Positions 27,152 to 35,554 of a stretch of DNA of 64,000 bases are shown in pieces. The notes under the pieces were generated by a model. It worked only from the letters and a program-made list of their open reading frames with translations. It searched no databases and was not told the origin of the DNA. Both the position numbers and the translations under genes were made by a program. The stretch spans positions 62,001 to 126,000 of the forward strand of contig JAJDYN010000005.1 of the NCBI GenBank assembly GCA_022825135.1, in the 5' to 3' direction. Positions within the stretch are counted from its first letter, which is position 1; each line of letters starts with the position of its first letter. The stretch is from Gemmatimonadota bacterium. GTDB taxonomy: Bacteria > Gemmatimonadota > Gemmatimonadetes > Longimicrobiales > Gaopeijiaceae.

Positions 27152-28944
27152 GCGGGGCCCGGCGGGGGCCGGCAGCCCGCGGACGCACTTTCCCCCGCAT
27201 TCGAGCGGCGCGGCATCCGCGCCGGATCGCGGCGCTCTGCGCGGGCGCGCTCTGCCTGGCGGGATGCGCCGCTGACGAAAGCGGCTTCGATGTCCTCATC
27301 CGCGGGGGCACGGTCTACGACGGCTCCGGGTCGCCCCCGGTGGTGACCGACGTCGGCATCCGCGGAGACCGCATCGCGGCGTTGGGGGACCTCTCCGGCG
27401 CCGAGGCCGCGCAGGTGCTCGATGCCTCCGGCATGGCGGTGTCCCCGGGCTTCATCAACATGCTCAGCTGGGCCACCGAATCCCTCATCGTGGACGGACG
27501 CTCCCTCGGCGACATCCGCCAGGGGGTGACGCTCGAGGTCTTCGGGGAAGGCACCTCGATGGGACCGGCGAACGACGCCATGAAGGCGGACTTCCTCGAC
27601 GACTTCGTCTCCTGGCTGGGCGGGACCGACGCCGCCGCGCGCGCCCTGGGCCTGCCGCCGGATGCGCCGCTGGAGGTGCCGTGGACGACGCTGGGCGAAT
27701 ACCTGGCCTTCCTCGAGCGCAAGGGCGTCGCCACCAACGTGGCCTCCTTCATCGGCGCCACCACCGTGCGCATCCACGAGGTCGGCTACGATGACCGCCC
27801 GCCCACCGCGGACGAGCTGGAGCGCATGCGCGCCCTGGTGCGCACCGCGATGGAGGAGGGCGCCGTGGGGGTGGGCTCGTCGCTCATCTACACGCCCGGC
27901 TTCTTCGCCGACACCGACGAGCTGATCGCGCTCTCCGAGGTCGCCGCCGAATACGACGGGATGTACATCTCCCACATGCGCAGCGAGGGCGCGCGGCTGC
28001 TCGAATCGGTCGAGGAACTCATCACCATCGCGCGCGGGGCCGGCATCCGCGCCGAGATCTACCACCTGAAGGCGGCCGGGCGCGAGAACTGGCACAAGCT
28101 GGAGGACGTGATCGCGCGCGTGGAACAGGTCCGCGCCGAGGGGCTCGGCGTTACCGCCGACATGTACACCTACACCGCCGGTTCCACCGGGCTCGACGCC
28201 GCCATGCCGCCCTGGGTGCAAGAGGGCGGCTACGACGCCTGGGCGGAGCGCATCCGGGACCCGGAAATCCGCGCGCGCGTGGTGGAAGAGATGCGCACAC
28301 CCACCGACGAGTGGGAGAACCTGCTGCTGGCATCCGGCCCCGAGGGCGCGCTGCTGGTCGGGTTCCGCAACGAGGAGCTGCGCCGCTACCAGGGCATGAC
28401 CCTGGCCGAGGTGGCCGGGGAGCGCGGCACGCCGCCCGAGGAGACCGCCATCGACCTGGTGATCGAGGACGGCACCCGGGTGCAGGTCGTCTACTTCCTC
28501 ATGTCCGAGGAGAACGTGCGCCGCCAGATCGCGCTGCCCTGGGTATCCTTCGACTCCGACGCCGCCTCCATGGCCCCGGAAGGCATCTTCCTGCAGAACA
28601 GCACCCACCCGCGCGCGTACGGCAACTTCGCCCGCCTGCTGGGCAGGTACGTGCGCGAGGAAGGCGTCATCCCGCTGGAAGAGGCGGTGCGCAAGCTGAC
28701 TTCGCTGCCGGCCGCGAACCTGCGCATCTCCGACCGCGGCCGGCTCGCGGAAGGCTATTTCGCCGATGTCGTGGTGTTCGACCCGGCCACGATCATCGAC
28801 CACGCCACCTACCAGGACGCCCACCGGCTCGCCACAGGCGTGACGCACGTGTTCGTCAACGGCGTGATGGTGCTCGAGGATTCCGAGCCTACCGGGGCGA
28901 TGTCCGGTCGCTTCGTGCGCGGGCCGGGCTGGAGAGGTAATTAG
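27148..28944 (+). CDS. D-aminoacylase-like amidohydrolase lipoprotein, variant metal site
   Basis: 598 residues. The N-terminus is Arg-rich and ends in a lipobox (ALCLAGC, Cys40). The rest is an N-acyl-D-amino-acid deacylase-type amidohydrolase: FDVLIRGGTVYDGSG, YISHMRSE (His276), IYHLKAAG (His306), FDSDAAS near 470, and a C-terminal RGRLAEGYFADVVVFD. The usual PGFIDxHxHxD metal motif is replaced by PGFINMLSWATES (100-112), and the NCG loop by GEGTS. The protein should sit on the periplasmic side. ATG 27148 overlaps the symporter stop. The substrate, perhaps an acylated amino acid or dipeptide, is inference. Confidence 0.9.
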   Translation: MSGARRGPAARGRTFPRIRAARHPRRIAALCAGALCLAGCAADESGFDVLIRGGTVYDGSGSPPVVTDVGIRGDRIAALGDLSGAEAAQVLDASGMAVSPGFINMLSWATESLIVDGRSLGDIRQGVTLEVFGEGTSMGPANDAMKADFLDDFVSWLGGTDAAARALGLPPDAPLEVPWTTLGEYLAFLERKGVATNVASFIGATTVRIHEVGYDDRPPTADELERMRALVRTAMEEGAVGVGSSLIYTPGFFADTDELIALSEVAAEYDGMYISHMRSEGARLLESVEELITIARGAGIRAEIYHLKAAGRENWHKLEDVIARVEQVRAEGLGVTADMYTYTAGSTGLDAAMPPWVQEGGYDAWAERIRDPEIRARVVEEMRTPTDEWENLLLASGPEGALLVGFRNEELRRYQGMTLAEVAGERGTPPEETAIDLVIEDGTRVQVVYFLMSEENVRRQIALPWVSFDSDAASMAPEGIFLQNSTHPRAYGNFARLLGRYVREEGVIPLEEAVRKLTSLPAANLRISDRGRLAEGYFADVVVFDPATIIDHATYQDAHRLATGVTHVFVNGVMVLEDSEPTGAMSGRFVRGPGWRGN

Positions 28945-28947
28945 CTA

Positions 28948-28973
28948 ACTGGACTAAACCAGATTAGTCCGGT
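28948..28973. terminator. Hairpin between convergent genes
   Basis: ACTGGACTAA pairs with TTAGTCCGGT across a six-base loop, with one G-T pair. It lies in the 38-base gap between the amidohydrolase and cyclase genes, so it is a plausible bidirectional terminator. Confidence 0.55.
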
Positions 28974-28982
28974 CGCCGTTCC

Positions 28983-29792
28983 TCAGTCGGGCACGAAGGC
29001 CACGATGCGCAGCGGCCCTCCGCTGCCCCCTGCGATCTTCATCGGCAGCGCCACGACGAAGGCGCCCCATTCGGGGAGTTCCGGCAGCGAAACCACGTTC
29101 TCGTAGCCCGGGATGTTCTCCCAGTAGAGGATGCGGTGCGTCTCGAAGGCGCTCGACTGCCCGTAGTCGAGGCTGGGCGTGTCGAGGCCCAGCGCGGCAA
29201 TGTCGCGGTTGTCGACCAGCCACTGCGCCGCCTCCGGGTCCAGTCCGGGGAAGTGGAGTTCCGGAATCGCCTCCTCGCCGCGCAGCCCAGTCCCCAGGTA
29301 GCGGACGGGGTCCGGCCAGCGGTCGGCCCAGCCCGTGTCGAGCAGGACCGTCGTTCCCGGTGGGATGGGGCCGTGGCGGGCCTCCCACGCGGCGATCGCC
29401 TCCACACCCACCTGGTGGTCCGGATTGTCCCCTGCGGGGTCGCGGATGACGGCGGCCGGCCCGATCAGGGCGGAAAGGGGGATCTCGGCGGTGGATATCC
29501 TCCCCTCGGCGAAGTGGATGGGCGCGTCGACATGGGTGCCGCCGTGCTCGGACGACGCGAAGTTGAAGGCGGCGTAGAAGTACCCGCCTTCGGTCATGCC
29601 GTAGGCGACCGTGTCCAGCACGAACGGATCCGCGGTCGGCCAGAAGACGGCGTCGGCGGACACGTCGTGGGTCAGATCGATCCAACGGCCCGCGCTGCCG
29701 TTGAAAACGGCCGAATGGTCGGGGGTCGTGGGCGCGCAGGCCGAAGCCAGGGCCAGCGCGATGATGATGTGAAGTCCGGTCGTTCGTTTCAT
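28983..29792 (-). CDS. Cyclase-family (kynurenine formamidase-like) lipoprotein
   Basis: 269 residues. The signal ends in LALASAC (lipobox, Cys19). The cyclase/kynurenine formamidase metal motif HGGTHVDAPIHF is at 83-94. ATG 29792 has a strong GGAGGAGGT upstream. The family hydrolyses amides or esters with a divalent metal; a lipid-anchored version suggests an envelope substrate that is not identifiable here. It is convergent with the D-aminoacylase-like gene. Confidence 0.88.
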   Translation of the reverse strand: MKRTTGLHIIIALALASACAPTTPDHSAVFNGSAGRWIDLTHDVSADAVFWPTADPFVLDTVAYGMTEGGYFYAAFNFASSEHGGTHVDAPIHFAEGRISTAEIPLSALIGPAAVIRDPAGDNPDHQVGVEAIAAWEARHGPIPPGTTVLLDTGWADRWPDPVRYLGTGLRGEEAIPELHFPGLDPEAAQWLVDNRDIAALGLDTPSLDYGQSSAFETHRILYWENIPGYENVVSLPELPEWGAFVVALPMKIAGGSGGPLRIVAFVPD

Positions 29793-29847
29793 GAGAACCT
29801 CCTCCCACGACGCGCAATGAGGGCCGCCATGTCCTGGTTGGCGTGGC

Positions 29848-30360
29848 TCAGGGACGCATCTGTTCGGAGATCGGCGTGGCCAGCACCCGATACCGGCCCG
29901 CGCGAAGAATCTCGCCGTTGTGCAACCGCTCCATCCCGATGTCCACGTCCACGCCATGCTTCCCAATCGTGTCCAGGGCGGTCTGCCCGGTGACGGCGCG
30001 CCAGCGGGTGAGTGGTCGGCGCACCCGGTAGTACGAGAACTCACTGTCGTCGGCTACGTCCCTCTTCGTGAACCGGAGGGCCTTCCTGCCGCCTCCCGCG
30101 TAGACCCGGTCGTCCGAGCCGATCTCGGAGAGCGTGAAGGCCGGACTCCATTTGAACAAGCGAATTCTCTCCAGCGCCCAGTCCCGGGAAACCTCGATCG
30201 GCCGGTCATCACACCCGAATGTTGTCTCCCAATAGATGCGGTACCTCCACCATGGAAACTTGCGCACCCGGTTCCAATCCCGGATACGAGGACCGACAAT
30301 GGGCCCAAGCACGAGCAGGACCCACAAACACACGTAACCAGGAAGGACCTCCACGCTCAC
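29848..30360 (-). CDS. Hypothetical membrane-anchored protein
   Basis: 170 residues. One membrane helix near residues 6-24 (VCLWVLLVLGPIVGP) is followed by a basic, aromatic-rich soluble part (WWRYRIYWETTFG, FSYYRVRRPLTRW). GTG 30360 is preceded by CCGGAG. It lies 55 bases upstream of the cyclase-family gene and may be co-transcribed. I do not recognise a family. Confidence 0.6.
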   Translation of the reverse strand: MSVEVLPGYVCLWVLLVLGPIVGPRIRDWNRVRKFPWWRYRIYWETTFGCDDRPIEVSRDWALERIRLFKWSPAFTLSEIGSDDRVYAGGGRKALRFTKRDVADDSEFSYYRVRRPLTRWRAVTGQTALDTIGKHGVDVDIGMERLHNGEILRAGRYRVLATPISEQMRP

Positions 30361-30572
30361 CTCCGGGGAAATCGTAGTGGTTGCCGCGGCCAGCCACGAC
30401 CTTCTTCACCCGGGGGAGGGCCCCGATAGCCTGATTTGCGTGGGCTTGATGCCTGAAGATAGCGATGGGGCACGTGCTCCGACACCAGCCGAATCGGCCA
30501 CGGGCTGGCGCGGTTCCGGGCGCCGCTCCATCATCCATGGCGTTGCCCCAACAGGCCCCGGAGGAACGCCCC

Positions 30573-32411
30573 ATGCCTCGGTCCGAACACCAGATCGCCC
30601 TGATCGCTCTCGCGCTCACTTCGTCGCTGACAACCGCCTGCGGCCCCGCCGGACCCTCGGGGATGCAGGCGGACATGAACGCGGACCTGCTGGCAGCCGC
30701 GGTGCGCACGCACATCTCCGCGGCCTCGCTGGAACCCCATGCGCGCGCGATTGTGGAGCACGACCGCCTGTCGGGTAGCGCGGGCGAGAACGCTGCGATC
30801 GACTACGTCGTCGAGACGCTCGAGGCGGCGGGCGTACCGGTGGAAGTGCACGCCTTCGAGACATACGTATCCGATCCGATCTCGGCATCGGTGTCCGTGC
30901 CCGACGGCCCCACCTTCAGCGCCATCACGTCGTCGTTCTCCGCCACGGTGGGCTCGTTGCGCGCGCCGCTGGTCGACCTGGGTGCGCCCGCCAATCTGCC
31001 TCCCGTCGAGGTCGGCACGGGCGAGCGCATCGTGCTCGCGGGGGAAGGAATGGACGGAGCCGGCGCACGCGACCTTCCCGACATCGCGGGGGCCATCGTG
31101 CTCCTGGACGGGCAGCCGAGGAACATCCCGGTCGTCGTTCTGGACCGGCTGGGTGCCGTCGGGGTCATCTTCGTGCACCCCGAAGAGCGGGTGAACGACC
31201 TCATCGTCACCTCGACCTGGGGCACGCCTTCGCTGCTCAACTACCACCGCCTGCCCGACATCCCCGTCGCGCACATCGCGCGCAGCGCGGGAGAGCGGCT
31301 TCGGGCAATGCTCGCCCGCGGCCCGCTCGAGGTCGAGCTTTCGGCACGCGCCGACACCGGATGGAAGGAGCTTCGGCTCGCCATCGCCCGCATCCCCGGA
31401 CCCGAACCGGAGAGCCCCTACGTCCTGTTCGGCGGGCACATCGACGGATGGTATCACGCGGCGACCGACGAAGGGGCGTCGAACGCGGCGATGCTCGACC
31501 TGGCCCTCGCCTTCCACGCCGAGCGGGAGCGCATGCGGCGCGGCCTGGTGGTGGCCTGGTGGCCGGGCCACTCGAACGCGCGCTATGGCGGATCGACCTG
31601 GTTCGCCGACCACTTCTTCGAGGAACTGCGCTCGCGCGCGGTGGCCCATGTGAACGTGGATGGGATCGGACAGATGGGCGCGCGCCTGTTCGCAGCCGCG
31701 ACGACCGCCTCTCTGGACGAAGTCGCGCGCTTCGCCATGCAGCGCGGCGAGGACGCCAACATCCAGCCCACCCGGCCGGCCCGCAACTCCGACCAGTCGT
31801 TCAACGGAGTCGGGCTGCCGCTCCTGCAGCTCTACCGCAACCGCGCGGAAGAGGACGGCGGGTACTGGTGGTGGCACACTCCGGAGGACACCTTCGACAA
31901 GATCGACTTCGACATCCTGGAGGGCGACACCTACCTGTACGCGATCGCGCTCTCGGCGCTGCTCGGACGGGAAGTGCTGCCGGTGGACCTGGTGGGTCAG
32001 GTCGAGGCTCTGGGCGCGGCCATCACCGCTCGCTCCGAAGCGGGGAGCGGTCAGTTCGATCTCTCACAGGCCTCCCAGGCCCAGGGCGAACTTCTCGCGC
32101 TGGCGGGCCGTCTGCAGGCGGCGCTCCCCCGCGCGACCGGCTCACCGGAGCTCGACATGGCGCTCGTGGACGTGCTGCGGCCAATGCACCGGGTGCTCTA
32201 CGTCCCCCTCACCCCGCACCACCCGGACGCGGGCGCGGTCCCCGGCCCCCTTCCCGGCCTCGCTCCCACCCGGATCCTCGTTGTGGCAGAGCCCGGCAGC
32301 GAGCGCTACCGCCTCGCCATGGCCACGCTGGTGCGCGAGCGCAACCGGCTGCTGGAGGCCATCACCGAATCGAACCGCCGCGCGACCGCCCTGCTCGCTT
32401 CGCTGGATTGA
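30573..32411 (+). CDS. M28-family peptidase-like lipoprotein or secreted protein
   Basis: 612 residues. The N-terminal signal ends near LTTAC (Cys23). A protease-associated-type insertion covers about 130-260. The M28 fold supplies His289 (GGHIDGW), Asp299 (ATDEGASN), Asp363 (NVDGIG) and His435 (WWWHTPEDTFDKID). Where M28 enzymes have the catalytic and zinc Glu-Glu pair, this protein has WWPGHSNARYGGS (His333-Ser334). It may therefore use other chemistry or be non-catalytic. ATG 30573 follows GGAGGAACG. Divergent from the 29848 gene. Confidence 0.88.
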   Translation: MPRSEHQIALIALALTSSLTTACGPAGPSGMQADMNADLLAAAVRTHISAASLEPHARAIVEHDRLSGSAGENAAIDYVVETLEAAGVPVEVHAFETYVSDPISASVSVPDGPTFSAITSSFSATVGSLRAPLVDLGAPANLPPVEVGTGERIVLAGEGMDGAGARDLPDIAGAIVLLDGQPRNIPVVVLDRLGAVGVIFVHPEERVNDLIVTSTWGTPSLLNYHRLPDIPVAHIARSAGERLRAMLARGPLEVELSARADTGWKELRLAIARIPGPEPESPYVLFGGHIDGWYHAATDEGASNAAMLDLALAFHAERERMRRGLVVAWWPGHSNARYGGSTWFADHFFEELRSRAVAHVNVDGIGQMGARLFAAATTASLDEVARFAMQRGEDANIQPTRPARNSDQSFNGVGLPLLQLYRNRAEEDGGYWWWHTPEDTFDKIDFDILEGDTYLYAIALSALLGREVLPVDLVGQVEALGAAITARSEAGSGQFDLSQASQAQGELLALAGRLQAALPRATGSPELDMALVDVLRPMHRVLYVPLTPHHPDAGAVPGPLPGLAPTRILVVAEPGSERYRLAMATLVRERNRLLEAITESNRRATALLASLD

Positions 32412-32460
32412 CCTCCGCCACGTTCGAATCCCATCGCACGCTTGCTTCAGGACCACGGAC

Positions 32461-33594
32461 ATGACGCACACTCGCCGCCGTTTCCTGGCCACGTCCGCCG
32501 GCGCTGCCGGTGCCGCGGCACTGGGACCCGCCCGCGCCCTGGCCGCCTCCATGGGACCGGGCGATCCGATCCCCGCCTCCCCGGTGCCTCTGGCCCCCGA
32601 CCCGTCACCCCGCCCCCTGAGCATCCTCATCCTGGGCGGCACCGGGTTCATCGGCCCGCACCAGGTGCGGTACGCAATGTACCGCGGCCACCAGGTCAGC
32701 ATCTTCAACCGCGGCCGCACCGCCCCGGACCTCTTCCCCGGCGTGGAGACGCTGATCGGTGACCGGGACGGCCAGCTCGGCGCCCTCGAGGGCCGCACCT
32801 GGGATGCGGTGATCGACAACAGCGGCTACGTGCCGCGCCACGTACGCGACTCGGCAGAGCTCCTGCGCGACTCGGTGGGCCGCTACCTCTTCACCTCGAC
32901 CGGATCGGTATACAGCTTCGACCAGGACGAGCTCACCGAGGAAGCGGAACTCCTCCCCATCGAGGATCCCGAGAGCGAAGACGTCGACCGCTACTACGGA
33001 CCGCTCAAGATCCTCTGCGAGAACGTGGTCACCGACGTGTTCCGGGAACGCGGCACAGTGCTGCGGCTCCATGTCGTGGCGGGGCCCGGCGACACCACCG
33101 ACCGCTTCACTTACTGGCCCGTGCGCATCGACCGCGGCGGTGAGATCATCGCGCCGGGGAGCCGGGACACACCGGTCCAGTACATCGATGTGCGTGACCT
33201 GGCCGAGTTCATGATCCTGTGCTTGGAGCGCGACATCGGCGGCACCTTCAACGCCGCCGGCCCGGCCCTCGCCCCGACCTCGATGGCCGAGTTCGTCTAC
33301 GGCATCCGCGCGATCACGAGCACTCCGCTCTCCTTCACGTGGATCGACGAGCCATTCCTCGCCGACCGGCAGGCGCGGTTCCCGCTCTGGTATCCGCCCA
33401 CGGAGGGAGCCGTTCGAGGGCTGTCGCGCGTCAGGTCGCACAAGGCCGTCGCCAAGGGGCTCAAGTTCCGTCCCATCGCGGTCACCGCTCTCGACACGCT
33501 GGAGTGGTTCAGGACGCTTCCCGAGGAACGGCGCAACCAACTTCAACTGAACCTGGAGCGCGACCGGCAGCTCCTGGAGGAGTGGAAGGCCTAG
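32461..33594 (+). CDS. Tat-exported NAD-dependent epimerase/dehydratase
   Basis: 377 residues. MTHTRRRFLATSAGAAGAAAL is a twin-arginine signal, so the folded protein is predicted to be exported with its cofactor. After a Pro-rich linker comes a short-chain dehydrogenase-type Rossmann domain: ILGGTGFIG nucleotide loop near 58-66, FTSTGSVYS, and the YYGPLK active-site Tyr-Lys pair. The C-terminal part includes YIDVRDLAEF. It lies 49 bases after the M28-like gene on the same strand. The substrate is unknown. Confidence 0.87.
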   Translation: MTHTRRRFLATSAGAAGAAALGPARALAASMGPGDPIPASPVPLAPDPSPRPLSILILGGTGFIGPHQVRYAMYRGHQVSIFNRGRTAPDLFPGVETLIGDRDGQLGALEGRTWDAVIDNSGYVPRHVRDSAELLRDSVGRYLFTSTGSVYSFDQDELTEEAELLPIEDPESEDVDRYYGPLKILCENVVTDVFRERGTVLRLHVVAGPGDTTDRFTYWPVRIDRGGEIIAPGSRDTPVQYIDVRDLAEFMILCLERDIGGTFNAAGPALAPTSMAEFVYGIRAITSTPLSFTWIDEPFLADRQARFPLWYPPTEGAVRGLSRVRSHKAVAKGLKFRPIAVTALDTLEWFRTLPEERRNQLQLNLERDRQLLEEWKA

Positions 33595-33738
33595 CAGTAG
33601 CCTGGCGCCTTAGCCTAGCCCTACTAGCGGGTCCGTGGATGAATCCGTCCGAGCACCGGAAAGTGGCGAGGCGCCGGGCTGGCAAGGCGCTTTGAAGCTG
33701 TCAATGATCCCGCCGGGTTTGGGCGATCCTTGGGCCGG

Positions 33739-34305
33739 TCACCCACAACTCAGCCCCGCGATCCAGACGGCGGCCGAGAGCACCCACATGACGGCGAGCG
33801 GGGAGCAGCCGCGGCCGCCTCGCTTAGCGGGTGCTTCTTCTCGCCTCTCGGCTTCCGCTGGCATCAGCCCCGCAGCCTGCAAGGTGTCGACAAGCTCCTT
33901 CGTTTCCGCCGCCCGCAGTTCTTCGGCGGCCTTCAAGTTCGTCGCTTGACGCGCTTCGATTCGCGATAGTTCGGTCTCGGTTATGCCGACGGCATGGAGG
34001 CGTTTCAAGAGCTTATCGGGTGTAGCGCCGGGCGCATGGACCTGTTCAGCAAAGCGCACGAGAAGCTGCTTCTCGTTCACGGGGTCCTTCAGTTTTCGGT
34101 AGACAATGGCCAAGTGCTCGTAGTACCATGGCGCAACACCGTGGCCCGTCGCACGGCTCTCAGCTTCGGTTGCCTCGATGAGACTCAAGAGTAGCCGCGC
34201 CGCCTCCTCCAACCTGCCAGCGCGCTTCAGGCTGCGGACGTCATCAACGTACTCGGTGAAGTGGCGACCCTTGTAGTATCCCGGTCGCTTCGGCGTCGCG
34301 CTCAT
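33739..34305 (-). CDS. Hypothetical TPR-like protein with C-terminal membrane anchor
   Basis: 188 residues. The N-terminal helical repeats resemble a tetratricopeptide hairpin (FTEYVDDVRSLKRAGRLEEAARLLLSLIEATEAESRA, APWYYEHLAIVYRKLKD). A charged helix follows (about 115-150), then a basic linker and one C-terminal membrane helix (about 168-186, VMWVLSAAVWIAGL). Its ATG overlaps the stop of a 32-codon ORF by four bases. The domain pattern suggests a tail-anchored adaptor; function unknown. Confidence 0.65.
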   Translation of the reverse strand: MSATPKRPGYYKGRHFTEYVDDVRSLKRAGRLEEAARLLLSLIEATEAESRATGHGVAPWYYEHLAIVYRKLKDPVNEKQLLVRFAEQVHAPGATPDKLLKRLHAVGITETELSRIEARQATNLKAAEELRAAETKELVDTLQAAGLMPAEAERREEAPAKRGGRGCSPLAVMWVLSAAVWIAGLSCG

Positions 34306-34400
34306 CCGTCGCCCCTTTCATGGACCGTCGCCTCGATCCCCTCAAGAAAGCCGGCCGGAAGCCGCAAGCTGTAGTTGATCGAGTAGTGTGATTTCTTCAT
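34302..34400 (-). CDS. Small ORF, 32 residues, coupled to the TPR-like gene
   Basis: Encodes MKKSHYSINYSLRLPAGF... and stops at TGA overlapping the next ATG as ATGA. An AGGA lies eight bases before the start. The sequence (YSINYSLRLPAGFLEGI) has a short amphipathic strand pattern reminiscent of small DNA-binding or antitoxin proteins, which is only a resemblance. Coupling and a plausible promoter upstream support expression. Confidence 0.5.
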   Translation of the reverse strand: MKKSHYSINYSLRLPAGFLEGIEATVHERGDG

Positions 34401-34431
34401 TGGCTGTTCCTGTCTCTTGGGCTACCGACAA

Positions 34432-34459
34432 ATACTTACAGCTCCAACATCCGTGTCAA
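34432..34459 (-). promoter_or_regulatory. Candidate sigma-70-type promoter
   Basis: On the minus strand a perfect -35 TTGACA (34459-34454) is followed after 16 bases by AAGTAT as a weak -10, in an AT-rich stretch that stands out from the GC-rich surroundings. Transcription would start about 25 bases before the 32-codon ORF. Confidence 0.4.
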
Positions 34460-34759
34460 GAGTAGAATAATCAATGATTCGGTGGCCCGAAACACTCCTG
34501 AGGTTCGCCTGGGGCGGGGCGGCGGCACCTTGAATGGTGGGACCGTGCGGAGTTCGCTGCTGATCCGGTCCGCACCAACAGAGCTACGACGGTATCCGGG
34601 CCGGAACACGAAGCTGGCGCACGGCGCGCAAGGCACCCGCCGATCCCGGACGCGTCACGACCGTAGCGAGGAGCGCGAGTCTGGCGATTATTGGATACCA
34701 CACGTCTGATTTGCAGCGTTATTGGCCGACAAACCAACGGCGAGCAACGTGAAGCACGG

Positions 34760-34832
34760 ATGAAGCGTCGCCACTGCCCTGTTTTCCTTCTCCCTGACCG
34801 TGACGTAGAGAGCGCGCGCCGCCGCGCTGATG
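34760..34832 (-). pseudogene. Fragment of an ABC-2 permease gene
   Basis: The minus-strand translation contains AAARALYVTVREKENRAVATL. This closely matches NAARALYVAVGEKEKNTLAAL in the intact permease encoded at 38000-39118. The similarity is about 25 residues and ends abruptly on both sides, so this is a remnant and not a functional gene. It marks recombination or decay at the island edge. Confidence 0.4.
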
Positions 34833-34888
34833 GCGGTCGCTGGGGTACCGGCTCGGGCACGATCACCGCCCAATTCCATGGCCAGCTG

Positions 34889-35554
34889 CTAGCCGGGGAC
34901 GACCAGATGGATCACGGCCTGCTCCTGCGGATCAATGGATCGACCAAAACCTCCGCCGCCGCCCGGCAGGTCGTCCGCATACCGGTGATTGGGGGCGTCG
35001 TAGAAATTGCGCAAGACAAAGTCCATAAACCATCCGGGGCTCACCGGTGCCGACACCGGAATCCGGCACTCCGGGAACTCGCCGAGTGTAAGATGGGATT
35101 TGGGATGAACCACCGGCCGATGCCGCTCCTCTGCCGAATGATAGTCGAATCTCATGGGAAACGCCACGACAACCTGACCCACCTCATGGCCAAAAGGCTC
35201 GTCATTCATGTACATTTCCGGCTCCCGCTGAAACCGCTCCAACCGAACGGTGGGGAAAAACGCGAGTCGATGACTCACCATTGACTCATTCTGGAAGCGG
35301 TACATCATCTGAACGAGCGCACCGTCCGGCATCCGCACATTGTATGCTCGCGCATCAAGAAAGACACCATATACATATTCATAGTCCTTCCCTTTCAATG
35401 CGGCCCCAACGGTCTCTCCACCATCGAACGTGACTTCCTGGATCCCGCTGTGGAGTGTTCGCCGAAAGGCGAATTGCTGATCGGTCGCCAACCCGGCCTC
35501 GACCAGGTACCGGATGATCCCATTGATTCGGGATGTCACACCGTCAGCCGTCAC
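34889..35554 (-). CDS. DUF2290 family protein
   Basis: 221 residues, soluble. The family pattern is visible in DGALVQMMYRF near 78, HRLAFFPTVRLERFQREPEMY, the FPMRFDYHS stretch and HPKSHLTLGEFPECRIPVSAPVSPGWFMDFVLRNFY. It has no known catalytic motif. The start GTG 35554 overlaps the end of the helicase gene by 11 bases, showing a two-gene unit with the helicase first. The family assignment is from memory of the conserved pattern. Confidence 0.8.
   Translation of the reverse strand: MTADGVTSRINGIIRYLVEAGLATDQQFAFRRTLHSGIQEVTFDGGETVGAALKGKDYEYVYGVFLDARAYNVRMPDGALVQMMYRFQNESMVSHRLAFFPTVRLERFQREPEMYMNDEPFGHEVGQVVVAFPMRFDYHSAEERHRPVVHPKSHLTLGEFPECRIPVSAPVSPGWFMDFVLRNFYDAPNHRYADDLPGGGGGFGRSIDPQEQAVIHLVVPG

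Larger units (their letters stand above)
34401..34888. other. Gene-poor stretch with decayed sequence
   Basis: About 490 bases without a convincing intact gene. It holds the candidate promoter at 34432-34459 and a short fragment similar to an ABC-2 permease near 34760-34832. Nothing else was recognised. Confidence 0.55.
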
